A DNA stretch of 64,000 nt from positions 22,864 through 86,863 of the forward strand of contig SVGN01000008.1 in the NCBI GenBank assembly GCA_015056315.1. Direction: 5' to 3'. Shown piece by piece: positions 57,221-64,000 of this stretch. Positions within the stretch are counted from its first letter, which is position 1; every line of letters starts with the position of its first letter. The notes under the pieces were generated by a model. It searched no databases, was not told the origin of the DNA, and saw only the letters and a program-made list of their open reading frames with translations. The position numbers were made by a program, and so were the translations under genes. This DNA comes from Clostridiales bacterium. GTDB lineage: Bacteria; Bacillota; Clostridia; Christensenellales; Aristaeellaceae.

Positions 57221-58246
57221 ATGACCAAGTACCAGATCAAGGCTCCCGCTGTTCCCAATGTACCGTGGCAGGATAAGCCCGAAGGCAAGATCCTCGGCGG
57301 CCCCCTGTGGCGCTATGATGCCAACCCCATCATCGACCGCAACCCCATCCCCGGCGTTGCCCGCATCTTCAACAGCGCTGTTATGCCCTACGGCGATGAG
57401 TTCATCGGCGTGTTCCGCGGCGAGCAGACCAACGGCATCCCCTACATCTACCTGGGCCGCAGCAAGGATGCCATCCACTGGGAGTTCGACCAGCAGAAGA
57501 TCCCCTTCGTGGATGAGAACGGCGAGCCCTTCATGCCCGTCTATGCCTACGACCCCCGTCTGGTCAAGGTAGAGGATACCTACTACATCATCTGGTGCCA
57601 GGATTTCTTCGGCGCTGCCATCGGCATGGCCAAGACCCAGGATTTCAAGACCTTCGTGCGTGTTGAGAATCCCTTCCTGCCCTTCAACCGCAACGCCGTG
57701 CTGTTCCCCCGCAAGATCAACGGCAATTTCGTTATGATGAGCCGCCCCTCCGACAGCGGCCACACCCCCTTTGGCGACATCTTCCTCAGCGAGAGCCCCG
57801 ACCTGGTCTACTGGGGCAAGCATCGCCATGTGATGAGCCGCGGCAGCGAGTGGTGGGAGAGCTTGAAGATCGGCGGCGGCGCTGCCCCCATCGAGACCAG
57901 CGAAGGCTGGCTGCTGTTCTACCACGGCGTAAGCGGCACCTGCAACGGCTATGTGTACTCCATCGGCGGCGCCATCCTGGATATCGATGAGCCCTCCAAG
58001 GTAAAGTACCGCTGCGAGAACTTCCTGCTCACGCCCGAAGAGTGGTATGAGGAGCGCGGCTTCGTGCCCAATGTTACCTTCCCCTGCGCCACCATCCACG
58101 ATTCCGAGACCGGCCGCATCGCCGTGTACTACGGCGCTGCCGACAGCTACGTAGGTCTGGCCTTTGGTCATGTGGACGAGATCATCGACTACATCAAGGA
58201 GCACAGCCATGTGACCGGCACCGATACCGAGATCGGCCGCCGTTGA
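57221..58246 (+). CDS. Glycoside phosphorylase family 130 (beta-mannoside phosphorylase-like)
   Basis: A 341-residue cytosolic five-bladed propeller enzyme. YAYDPRLVKVEDTYYI holds the proposed catalytic Asp of GH130; GVARIFNSAVMPYGDEFIGVFRGE and FHGVS-like YHGVSGTCNGYVYSIG are family signatures. GH130 members use phosphate to split beta-mannosidic bonds, giving mannose 1-phosphate. The precise oligosaccharide (Man-Glc, Man-GlcNAc or mannobiose) cannot be set from sequence. Codon bias suggests high expression. A LacI-type gene follows. Confidence 0.88.
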   Translation: MTKYQIKAPAVPNVPWQDKPEGKILGGPLWRYDANPIIDRNPIPGVARIFNSAVMPYGDEFIGVFRGEQTNGIPYIYLGRSKDAIHWEFDQQKIPFVDENGEPFMPVYAYDPRLVKVEDTYYIIWCQDFFGAAIGMAKTQDFKTFVRVENPFLPFNRNAVLFPRKINGNFVMMSRPSDSGHTPFGDIFLSESPDLVYWGKHRHVMSRGSEWWESLKIGGGAAPIETSEGWLLFYHGVSGTCNGYVYSIGGAILDIDEPSKVKYRCENFLLTPEEWYEERGFVPNVTFPCATIHDSETGRIAVYYGAADSYVGLAFGHVDEIIDYIKEHSHVTGTDTEIGRR

Positions 58247-58278
58247 GCCAAACAAAAACCACAACGTTCATAACGTAC

Positions 58279-58320
58279 CATGTTTTCCTCCTGCTGCCGG
58301 CGCGGCAGGAGGAAAACATG
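58279..58320 (+). promoter_or_regulatory. Perfect 16-bp inverted repeat before the LacI-type gene
   Basis: Arms CATGTTTTCCTCCTGC and GCAGGAGGAAAACATG flank a ten-base loop with no T run after it. It lies between the GH130 stop and the LacI-type GTG, and could be an attenuator, an mRNA barrier or a binding site. Confidence 0.55.
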
Positions 58321-58346
58321 TACACGGGAGAAAGGAGGGCTGCTCC

Positions 58347-59372
58347 GTGGCCAAGGCAAATGTGAAGATGGCAGATATCGCGCAGGCGCTGGGCGTCAGC
58401 ACGGTGGCCGTCTCCAAGGCGCTGTCCGGGCAGAAGGGCGTAAGCGAGGATCTTCGCGAGCGCATTAAAAAAACCGCGGAGGAAATGGGCTACCGCTCGC
58501 CCAAGGTGCTGCGGCAGGTCAAGTACAAAAGCGGCTTCAATATCGGTGTGCTCATCTGCGAGCGCTATGTGGGCACCAGCGAGGCCTTCTACTGGAAGCT
58601 CTACCAGGAGCTTACCGCCCAGGCCATGAAGCGGGAGTGCTTTGTGCTGCTGGAGCTGCTTTCCGAGCAGGATATGCGCCAGATGCATATGCCCAAGCTG
58701 GTTACCGAAAACAAGGCGGATGGCCTCATCATCATCGGTAAGCCTGCGGGCCGCTATGCCACCACGCTGCGCAACAGCTGGAGCCGCCCCGTTCTCTATC
58801 TGGATTTCTACGAAGACGATCTTTCTGCCGATGCGGTCATCTCCAACGGCTTCTTCGGCATGTATGCCCTCACCAACTATCTTTGGGAGTGCGGGCACCG
58901 GAAGATCGGCTACATCGGCACCCTCGGCGCCACCGACAGCATCGCCGACCGCTACTTCGGCTACTGCAAGAGCATGATGGTGCACGGCCTTACCGTGAAT
59001 CCGGCTTGGGTGCTGGATGACCGGGATCTGCAAACCGGTCTGGATATCCCCATCGCCTTCCCGGAGGATGGCCCCACCGCCTATGTGTGCAACTGCGACT
59101 ACGAAGCCGGGCGTGCCATCCGGGAGCTGAACGCCAGAGGCATCCGGGTGCCGGAGGATGTATCCATCGTCGGCTTTGACGATTACATGTACCCCGGCCT
59201 GTGCGATAAGGGCATTACCACCTACAGCGCCAACGTGCAGGAGATGACCGGCATCGCCATGCGGATGATGATCGCCCGCCTTTCCGGCGAGCCGGGCCGC
59301 ACCGGCCTGCAGGTGACCGATGGCCGCCTGGTGATCCGGGATACGGTACGGGTCATCGAAACAGAAGAATAA
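58347..59372 (+). CDS. LacI-family transcriptional regulator
   Basis: A 341-residue regulator. The N-terminal helix-turn-helix MADIAQALGVSTVAVSKALSG and hinge are followed by a sugar-binding domain with IGVLICERYVG, DGLIIIGKP and the closing VPEDVSIVGFDDYMYPGLCDKGITTY. It probably senses the mannoside (or a product) handled by GH130 and controls that promoter. GTG start with AAAGGAGG eight bases upstream. A terminator follows. Confidence 0.92.
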   Translation: MAKANVKMADIAQALGVSTVAVSKALSGQKGVSEDLRERIKKTAEEMGYRSPKVLRQVKYKSGFNIGVLICERYVGTSEAFYWKLYQELTAQAMKRECFVLLELLSEQDMRQMHMPKLVTENKADGLIIIGKPAGRYATTLRNSWSRPVLYLDFYEDDLSADAVISNGFFGMYALTNYLWECGHRKIGYIGTLGATDSIADRYFGYCKSMMVHGLTVNPAWVLDDRDLQTGLDIPIAFPEDGPTAYVCNCDYEAGRAIRELNARGIRVPEDVSIVGFDDYMYPGLCDKGITTYSANVQEMTGIAMRMMIARLSGEPGRTGLQVTDGRLVIRDTVRVIETEE

Positions 59373-59375
59373 GCA

Positions 59376-59416
59376 AAACAGCCCTGCGGATGCCGTAAGC
59401 ACCCGCAGGGCTGTTT
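59376..59416 (+). terminator. Terminator after the LacI-type gene
   Basis: A 14-bp stem AAACAGCCCTGCGG / CCGCAGGGCTGTTT with a 13-base loop and a short T run. Confidence 0.85.
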
Positions 59417-59517
59417 GTCTGCTCGATCGGTTGCACACTATCGATCGTAGCGCTCCTACGCCGGTTGTGGTATGCTTGCTACCATCTACAAAAGAGAACA
59501 GAAGGGAGCGAGCCGCT

Positions 59518-60180
59518 GTGCCTGCTTTGGTCGAATTGCCCTTTGTGCCGGATAACCACGACAGCCGCATCCGTTACTACGAGCTGCTTCTGCACCGGGA
59601 TCGGCTGGATGATCTGCCCCGCTACGCTCTGCCGGAGGGGTACCGGTTCTGTATGTACCGCCCCGGCGACCGGGATGCGTGGATCGCCATCGAACAATCT
59701 GCCAAGGAGCTCACCGGTCATGCCCAGGGGCTGGAGGTGTGGGCCCGCTACTTTGGCTGGAACGAAAGCGAGCTGCCCGCCCGCATGGTGTTCATCGAGA
59801 ACGAGGCGGGGGAGAAGGTAGCCACTGCCACCGCCTATTTTGATATCTACGGCAGAGACCAGTCCGGTGCGGGCTGGCTGCACTGGGTAGCCGTGCGCCG
59901 GGATGCTCAGCGGAAGGGGCTTGCCAGACCGCTGATCGCCTACACGCTCCGGCTCATCCGGGAGCTGGGCAGCACCCATGCCAAGATACCCACACAGACC
60001 ACCACCTGGGTGGCCTGCAAGCTGTATTTGGATTTCGGCTTCACACCCATCCCCCAGAACGCAGTCAACAGCCGGGATGGCTGGCGCATCATGCGCGCCC
60101 TGACCGATCACCCGGCGCTGCAGGCCTTCGACCCCGCCGCCCCGGAGGAGATCCTAACCGGGGAAGAGGATCAGGCTTGA
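59518..60180 (+). CDS. GNAT N-acetyltransferase
   Basis: A 220-residue GNAT-fold protein. Beta strand GWLHWVAVRRDAQRKGLARPLIAY carries the acetyl-CoA loop (R..QRKGLA) and LYLDFGFTPI the C-terminal segment. Substrate unknown. It starts at the GTG at 59518, with AAGGGAG about nine bases upstream. Its last 27 bases overlap the convergent chromate-transporter gene. Confidence 0.82.
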   Translation: MPALVELPFVPDNHDSRIRYYELLLHRDRLDDLPRYALPEGYRFCMYRPGDRDAWIAIEQSAKELTGHAQGLEVWARYFGWNESELPARMVFIENEAGEKVATATAYFDIYGRDQSGAGWLHWVAVRRDAQRKGLARPLIAYTLRLIRELGSTHAKIPTQTTTWVACKLYLDFGFTPIPQNAVNSRDGWRIMRALTDHPALQAFDPAAPEEILTGEEDQA

Positions 60181-60717
60181 TACCGTATACACCACACCCG
60201 ACAGCAGCATCGTCAGGATCGGGTTCCATTTCAGCAGCCGCAGGGCAAGGAAGGCTCCCAGCATCACCGCGAGCGCCAGCCAATCGGTATTACCGAGCAG
60301 CGGCGCAAGGCCGCCAAAGAGCACCTGTGCCGCTATGCCCAGCGCAGCGGAGGCGATCAGCGCCACCACCACGGGGCGCAGGCCGCCCAGTATGCTGCGC
60401 ATCATTTCCAGCTTGCGGTAGCGGTAGTAGGCCCATCCCAGCAGCGAGGTGATCACCAGCGAGGGCAGCACAAAGCCCAGCGAGGCCGCCACCGCGCCGG
60501 GCAGCCCGGCGGTGCGCACGCCTACGAAGGTGGCGGCGTTGATGCCGATGGGGCCGGGAGTCATCTCTGCAATGGTGACCAGATCGTTGAATACCGCCAT
60601 GGTGAGCCAACTGTTCGTCTCCACCACCTGCTGGCGAATGAGGGGAATGGCCACATAGCCGCCGCCCACGCTGAACAGCCCGATCTGCAGAAAGCTGAAA
60701 AACAGTTCAGCCAGCAT
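60154..60717 (-). CDS. Chromate transporter family protein (CHR), subunit B
   Basis: A 187-residue membrane protein with about six helices. FSVGGGYVAIPLI and TPGPIGINAATFVG are CHR-domain motifs. Short CHR proteins come as pairs of adjacent genes, each half of the long ChrA; this is the second of the pair and overlaps the first by 11 bases. The substrate may be chromate, but many homologues in gut anaerobes are uncharacterised. Its end overlaps the GNAT gene. Confidence 0.88.
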   Translation of the reverse strand: MLAELFFSFLQIGLFSVGGGYVAIPLIRQQVVETNSWLTMAVFNDLVTIAEMTPGPIGINAATFVGVRTAGLPGAVAASLGFVLPSLVITSLLGWAYYRYRKLEMMRSILGGLRPVVVALIASAALGIAAQVLFGGLAPLLGNTDWLALAVMLGAFLALRLLKWNPILTMLLSGVVYTVSSLILFPG

Positions 60718-61285
60718 TCTTCTGCCCCCTTTGCTGAAGGAGTACCGCCAGGATGCTGATCAGCACCGCAAGGGCCAGCAGCAGCACCACATTTACTTTG
60801 AAAACGAACGCTGCCACAAAGGCCGCCGCCATCAGAACGATGTGCAGGGGAGAATCGGCGGCTTTGCGCCCCAGATCCCACACCACGCCAAAGATCACTG
60901 CCGCTACGCCGGCCTGCATGCCTTTGAGCATCAGGGCGGCGTAGCGGTTTTCGGCAAAGGCCGCGTAGCAGGCGGAGAGCGCCAGCAGCACCGCCATGGG
61001 CGGCAGCACCGTGCCCAGCACCGCTGCCAGCATACCGGCAAAGCCGCCCATGCGGCGGCCCACCAGCACGGCGGCGTTCACAGCGATGGGGCCGGGAGCG
61101 GTCTGGGCCAGAGCGGTCAGATCCATCATTTCGTTTTCGTCTATCCAGTGGAGCTGATCCACGAATTTCTGTTTCATCAGCGATACGATCACAAAACCGC
61201 CGCCAAAGGTGAAGGTGCTTATGCCCAGCATGCCTGTAAACAGCTTGAGCAGCACCCGGCTGCGGCTCTCGGTCTTTTCTGCCAA
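60707..61285 (-). CDS. Chromate transporter family protein (CHR), subunit A
   Basis: A 192-residue membrane protein with about six helices and the CHR motifs STFTFGGGFVIVSLM and TAPGPIAVNAAVLVG. It forms a pair with the next gene. I choose the TTG at 61285 with AAGGAGG nine bases upstream; the frame is open 41 codons further without a site. Its promoter lies back to back with that of the M32 peptidase gene. Confidence 0.87.
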   Translation of the reverse strand: MAEKTESRSRVLLKLFTGMLGISTFTFGGGFVIVSLMKQKFVDQLHWIDENEMMDLTALAQTAPGPIAVNAAVLVGRRMGGFAGMLAAVLGTVLPPMAVLLALSACYAAFAENRYAALMLKGMQAGVAAVIFGVVWDLGRKAADSPLHIVLMAAAFVAAFVFKVNVVLLLALAVLISILAVLLQQRGQKNAG

Positions 61286-61334
61286 GGGGAACGCCCTCCT
61301 TTTTGGCTCCTGTGGCTGCGGGAGCACCGGTAAC

Positions 61335-61363
61335 AGTATAGCACAACCCCTTGCCTGTGCCAA
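61335..61363 (-). promoter_or_regulatory. Promoter of the chromate-transporter pair
   Basis: On the minus strand: -35 TTGGCA (61358-61363), a 17-bp spacer and -10 TATACT (61335-61340). Confidence 0.7.
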
Positions 61364-61364
61364 C

Positions 61365-61393
61365 TTGACAATCCCCGCCGGTTGCCCTATATT
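61365..61393 (+). promoter_or_regulatory. Promoter of the M32 peptidase gene
   Basis: A perfect -35 TTGACA (61365-61370), a 17-bp spacer and -10 TATATT (61388-61393). Its -35 is one base from that of the divergent promoter, so the two polymerases compete. Confidence 0.75.
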
Positions 61394-61431
61394 GAAGGTA
61401 CCGACCAAATGTTAAATAAGGAGATCTGCAT

Positions 61432-62934
61432 ATGACCAATCAGGAAAAGCTGGCAAAGCTCTTTGAGATCCTCTCCGAGGTGGAGGCCTATGGCCGTGCC
61501 GTGGGCAAGGTGAGTTTCGATATGGAATGCTGCGCACCCGAAGAGGGGCTGGAGCAGGCGGGCGAGGATATGGCCATCCTCGGCAAGCACATCCATGAGC
61601 TGACCCATTCCGACGAGTACCAGCAGCTGGTCTGTGAGCTGAATGCAGACAGCGAAGGTCTGGCCCCGCTGGAAAAGAAGCTGGTGGAGCGGCTCTACGA
61701 AAGCTACGAGAAGACCAAAAACCTTTCCGCTGAGTTCTCCTACGAGATGGATATGGCCTTCAACAAGGCTTACGGCGCATGGCTCAAGGCCAAGAAGAAC
61801 AACGATTTCGCCGCCTTTGCCCCCAGCCTTACGGATGTGGTCTCCTACACCCGCAAGGCCATCGACCTGCGGGATCGCAAGTACGAGAGCTACTACAAGG
61901 CTTGCCTGGACGATAACGAGAAGGGCGCAGACGAGGCGCAGATGGATGCCTTCTTTGCGGCGCTGAAGGAGCGCATCGTGCCGCTGGTGCAGCGCATCCG
62001 GCAGAGCGGCAAGACCCTCCGGGAGGATTTCCTCACCCGTCCCTGCCCCATTCCCCAGCAGGAGGCCTTCTCCCGCTACCTGCTGGATGTGCAGGGCCTG
62101 CGCAGCACCGCTCTGGTGCTGATGACCACCGAGCACCCTTTCACCACCAATTTCGGCCCAAAGGATGTGCGTGTGACCACCCACTATTTTGAGGAAAACT
62201 TCATCTCCAACATTTTCTCCACCCTGCATGAGGGCGGCCATGCGCTGTTTATGCAGTACGAGCCGGAGGAATTCCACAAGAACCATGTGGATAACGGCAT
62301 GTCCAACGCCATGCACGAGACCATCTCCCGGTTCTACGAGAACATCATCGGCCGCAGTGAGGCCTTTATCCATGCGGTATACCCCAAGCTGCAGGAGCTC
62401 AGCGGCGATACCTTCAGCGATATCACCGAGCGGGAGCTGTATGAGGCGGTCAACATCGCCCGCCCCAGCCTGATCCGCATCGAGTCGGATGAGCTTACCT
62501 ATTGCCTGCACATCATGGTGCGCTACGAGCTGGAAAAAGCCATGATGAACGGCAATATCACCATCGATCAGGTGCCGGAGATGTGGAACCGCAAGTACAA
62601 GGAGTACCTCGGCGTGGATGTGCCCTCCGACAGCGAGGGCTGCCTGCAGGATGTACACTGGACCATGAGCATGGGCTACTTCCCCTCCTATGCGCTGGGC
62701 AATGCCTACGGTGCGCAGATCCTGCGCCGCATGGAGCAGGATATCGACGTGTTCGGTCAGGTGGCTGCGGGCGATCTGAGCGGCGTGCTTGCATGGCTCA
62801 GGGAGCATGTGTTCAGCTGCGCCTCCGTGATGACCCCCGATGAGTGGATCCGCCACATTACCGGCGAAGCGCTGAATGTAAAGTACTATCTGGATTATCT
62901 GGAGAAGAAGTACAGCGATATCTACGGCCTGTGA
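61432..62934 (+). CDS. Carboxypeptidase M32 (Taq-type)
   Basis: A 500-residue cytosolic metallocarboxypeptidase. HEGGH at residues 266-270 is the zinc site; DVRVTTHYFEENF, AMHETISRFYEN and IARPSLIRIESDELTYCLHI are the M32 signature blocks. It removes C-terminal residues from peptides with broad specificity, for recycling imported peptides. AAGGAG precedes the ATG. It has its own promoter. Confidence 0.95.
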   Translation: MTNQEKLAKLFEILSEVEAYGRAVGKVSFDMECCAPEEGLEQAGEDMAILGKHIHELTHSDEYQQLVCELNADSEGLAPLEKKLVERLYESYEKTKNLSAEFSYEMDMAFNKAYGAWLKAKKNNDFAAFAPSLTDVVSYTRKAIDLRDRKYESYYKACLDDNEKGADEAQMDAFFAALKERIVPLVQRIRQSGKTLREDFLTRPCPIPQQEAFSRYLLDVQGLRSTALVLMTTEHPFTTNFGPKDVRVTTHYFEENFISNIFSTLHEGGHALFMQYEPEEFHKNHVDNGMSNAMHETISRFYENIIGRSEAFIHAVYPKLQELSGDTFSDITERELYEAVNIARPSLIRIESDELTYCLHIMVRYELEKAMMNGNITIDQVPEMWNRKYKEYLGVDVPSDSEGCLQDVHWTMSMGYFPSYALGNAYGAQILRRMEQDIDVFGQVAAGDLSGVLAWLREHVFSCASVMTPDEWIRHITGEALNVKYYLDYLEKKYSDIYGL

Positions 62935-63005
62935 TCTGGATGCCCCCCCCGGCTCTTCGTGGCCGAGGGGGATCGCAGCGCCCGCAGCACGAAGGAGGAT
63001 TCCCC

Positions 63006-63827
63006 ATGAAGATGACCGAACTGCCCATCGTAGAGGGACTGGTGCGCCTGTGCGCGGATGGGTGGCAGCAGGGCTGGCATGAACGCAATGGCGGCAATGT
63101 GACCTACCGCCTCACCCGGGAGGAGATCGAGGCGGCCCGCATCCGGCTCACCCGTCTGCCAGGGGAGTGGAAGGCGCTGGGCATCTCGCTGCCGGAGCTG
63201 GGCGGCGAATGGTTCCTGGCCACGGGCAGCGGCAAGTTTTTCCGCAATGTGCCCCTCTGCCCGGAGGATGCCCTCTGTCTGGTGGAGCTGAATGAGGCGG
63301 GCGACAGCTGGCGGCTGCGCTGGGGCCTGTGCAACGGCGGCAAGCCCACCAGCGAGCTGGCAGCCCATCTGCTCAACCACAGCGTGCGCAAGGCGGCCAC
63401 CGGCGGTGCATGCCGGGTGATGTATCACGCCCATCCGGCCCATATCGTGGCGCTCACCTTCCTGGAGGAGCTGACGGATAAAGCCATTTCCCGCGCCCTG
63501 TGGCAGAGCGAGACCGAAGCGCCCATGGTGTTCCCCGGCGGTGTGGGCGTGGTGGGCTGCATGGTGCCCGGCAGCATGGAGCTGGCCCGTGCCAGCAGCG
63601 AAAAAATGAAGGAGTACGATGCGGTGGTCTGGGCCCATCACGGCCTGTTTGCTTCCGGCCCGGATTTCGATACCGCCTTTGGCCTGATGCACACGGTGGA
63701 GAAGGCCGCACAGGTGCGGGTGCTGGTCACCAACGCAGGCGGCGCAAGGCAGCAGATCACCGATGAGGAGATCCGTGCCATCGCAGAGGGCTGCGGGGTA
63801 CAGATCCGGGAGGAATTCTTGCTGTAA
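63006..63827 (+). CDS. rhaD: Rhamnulose-1-phosphate aldolase
   Basis: A 273-residue class II aldolase that splits L-rhamnulose 1-phosphate into dihydroxyacetone phosphate and L-lactaldehyde. WHERNGGNVTYRL, ATGSGKFFRN, GKPTSELAAHL (catalytic Glu), MYHAHPAHIVAL (zinc His pair) and AHHGLF (third His) match RhaD. rhaA and rhaB are not adjacent in the window, and an insertion sequence begins about 60 bases downstream, so the operon may continue or be cut. AAGGAGG precedes the ATG. Confidence 0.93.
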   Translation: MKMTELPIVEGLVRLCADGWQQGWHERNGGNVTYRLTREEIEAARIRLTRLPGEWKALGISLPELGGEWFLATGSGKFFRNVPLCPEDALCLVELNEAGDSWRLRWGLCNGGKPTSELAAHLLNHSVRKAATGGACRVMYHAHPAHIVALTFLEELTDKAISRALWQSETEAPMVFPGGVGVVGCMVPGSMELARASSEKMKEYDAVVWAHHGLFASGPDFDTAFGLMHTVEKAAQVRVLVTNAGGARQQITDEEIRAIAEGCGVQIREEFLL

Positions 63828-63883
63828 GCGGCATATGTGCTGCTCCTGTGATCAATCAAATAAAGAAGCCCGCCCGCAGTTGT

Positions 63884-64000
63884 TTACTTGGACAGTATCC
63901 CAAGCAACGGACAAGTGAAAAAAGAGACCTCCTGTTGTAGAATAAACCTACGACAGGAGGTCATTTGCATGGCAAGAAAGTACACAAAGGTAGAGCAACT
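63884..64000 (+). mobile_element. Left end of an insertion sequence (partial)
   Basis: Sequence changes to a lower-GC, non-coding end with TGGACAGTATCC near 63890, then a 15-bp hairpin (63926-63940 with 63948-63962, one T-G pair) whose 3' arm contains AGGAGG, the ribosome site of a transposase-like start at 63969. This resembles the end of an IS3-type element; the rest is beyond the window, so boundary and family are tentative. Confidence 0.55.
63969..64000 (+). CDS. N-terminus of a probable transposase (partial)
   Basis: The first ten residues, MARKYTKVEQ, follow AGGAGG by eight bases and run off the window. The start resembles helix-turn-helix OrfA proteins of IS3-type elements, but ten residues cannot prove it. 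The ribosome site is held in a hairpin, a known way for insertion sequences to limit translation from outside transcripts. Confidence 0.5.
   Translation, partial: MARKYTKVEQ

Overview
The window is about 60% GC, dense and almost entirely chromosomal. It reads as a Clostridia-type Bacillota genome: NrdR, YlmC/YmxH, UPF0291, UPF0340 (YwlG), DUF1292, YajC, TIGR04086 and the order plsX-acpP-rnc-smc-ftsY all point there. An Orn/Lys/Arg decarboxylase-fold gene next to tmk recalls Bacillus subtilis yaaO-tmk. The many secreted proteins, GH130, RhaD and the branched-chain amino acid transporter fit a gut or rumen anaerobe. A Christensenellales-like lineage is a guess from signal-peptide style only. 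No tRNA, rRNA operon, CRISPR array or prophage was seen. One insertion sequence starts at the right edge.

Layout. 1-5 kb: tail of an unknown gene, a zinc-ribbon/Yip1-like membrane protein with 78-bp repeats, an M1-type metallopeptidase and a GT2-GtrA glycosyltransferase, then a palindrome-rich repeat region. 5-7.4 kb: GNAT, UPF0291, DUF1292 and metallo-beta-lactamase-fold genes. 7.4-18 kb (minus strand): an operon led by polA and coaE that continues into a lytic transglycosylase, an oligopeptide-binding-type protein, a CHAP amidase, a secreted caspase-like protease, a GT2 glycosyltransferase and a phage-type holin. 18-25 kb: nrdR, ymxH, RNase P RNA, an NTF2-like gene, an L,D-transpeptidase, a HAD protein, an M19 dipeptidase and a GuaA-like protein whose glutaminase site and IMP/XMP-site motifs are lost.

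25-38.6 kb (plus strand): a long superoperon from one good promoter, holding a large proline-rich PQQ-propeller membrane protein, plsX, acpP, rnc, smc, ftsY, two DUF975 proteins, a SpoU methyltransferase and ywlG. It ends at three tandem copies of a roughly 197-bp terminator-bearing repeat, related to the repeat at 4.7-5.1 kb. 39.2-43.7 kb: a secreted protein, then decarboxylase-fold gene, HAD-thymidylate kinase fusion and mnmA. 43.9-50.2 kb: a ROK regulator and a complete livJHMGF-type ABC importer. 50.4-56.9 kb: CPT-like kinase, TIGR04086 protein, yajC, a TPR protein, acyltransferase-3 and a Nudix hydrolase. 57-64 kb: GH130 with a LacI regulator, GNAT, a chromate-transporter pair, M32 carboxypeptidase, rhamnulose-1-phosphate aldolase and the start of an insertion sequence.

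The most unusual content is the polA-linked wall-lysis/caspase/holin operon, the HAD-Tmk fusion, the degenerate GuaA-like protein, the palindromic repeat family placed between convergent genes, and several RNA-level devices: divergent promoters sharing one -35 site at rnpB, a hairpin before rnc, a terminator that also masks a ribosome binding site after yajC, and very short leaders with small coupled ORFs.
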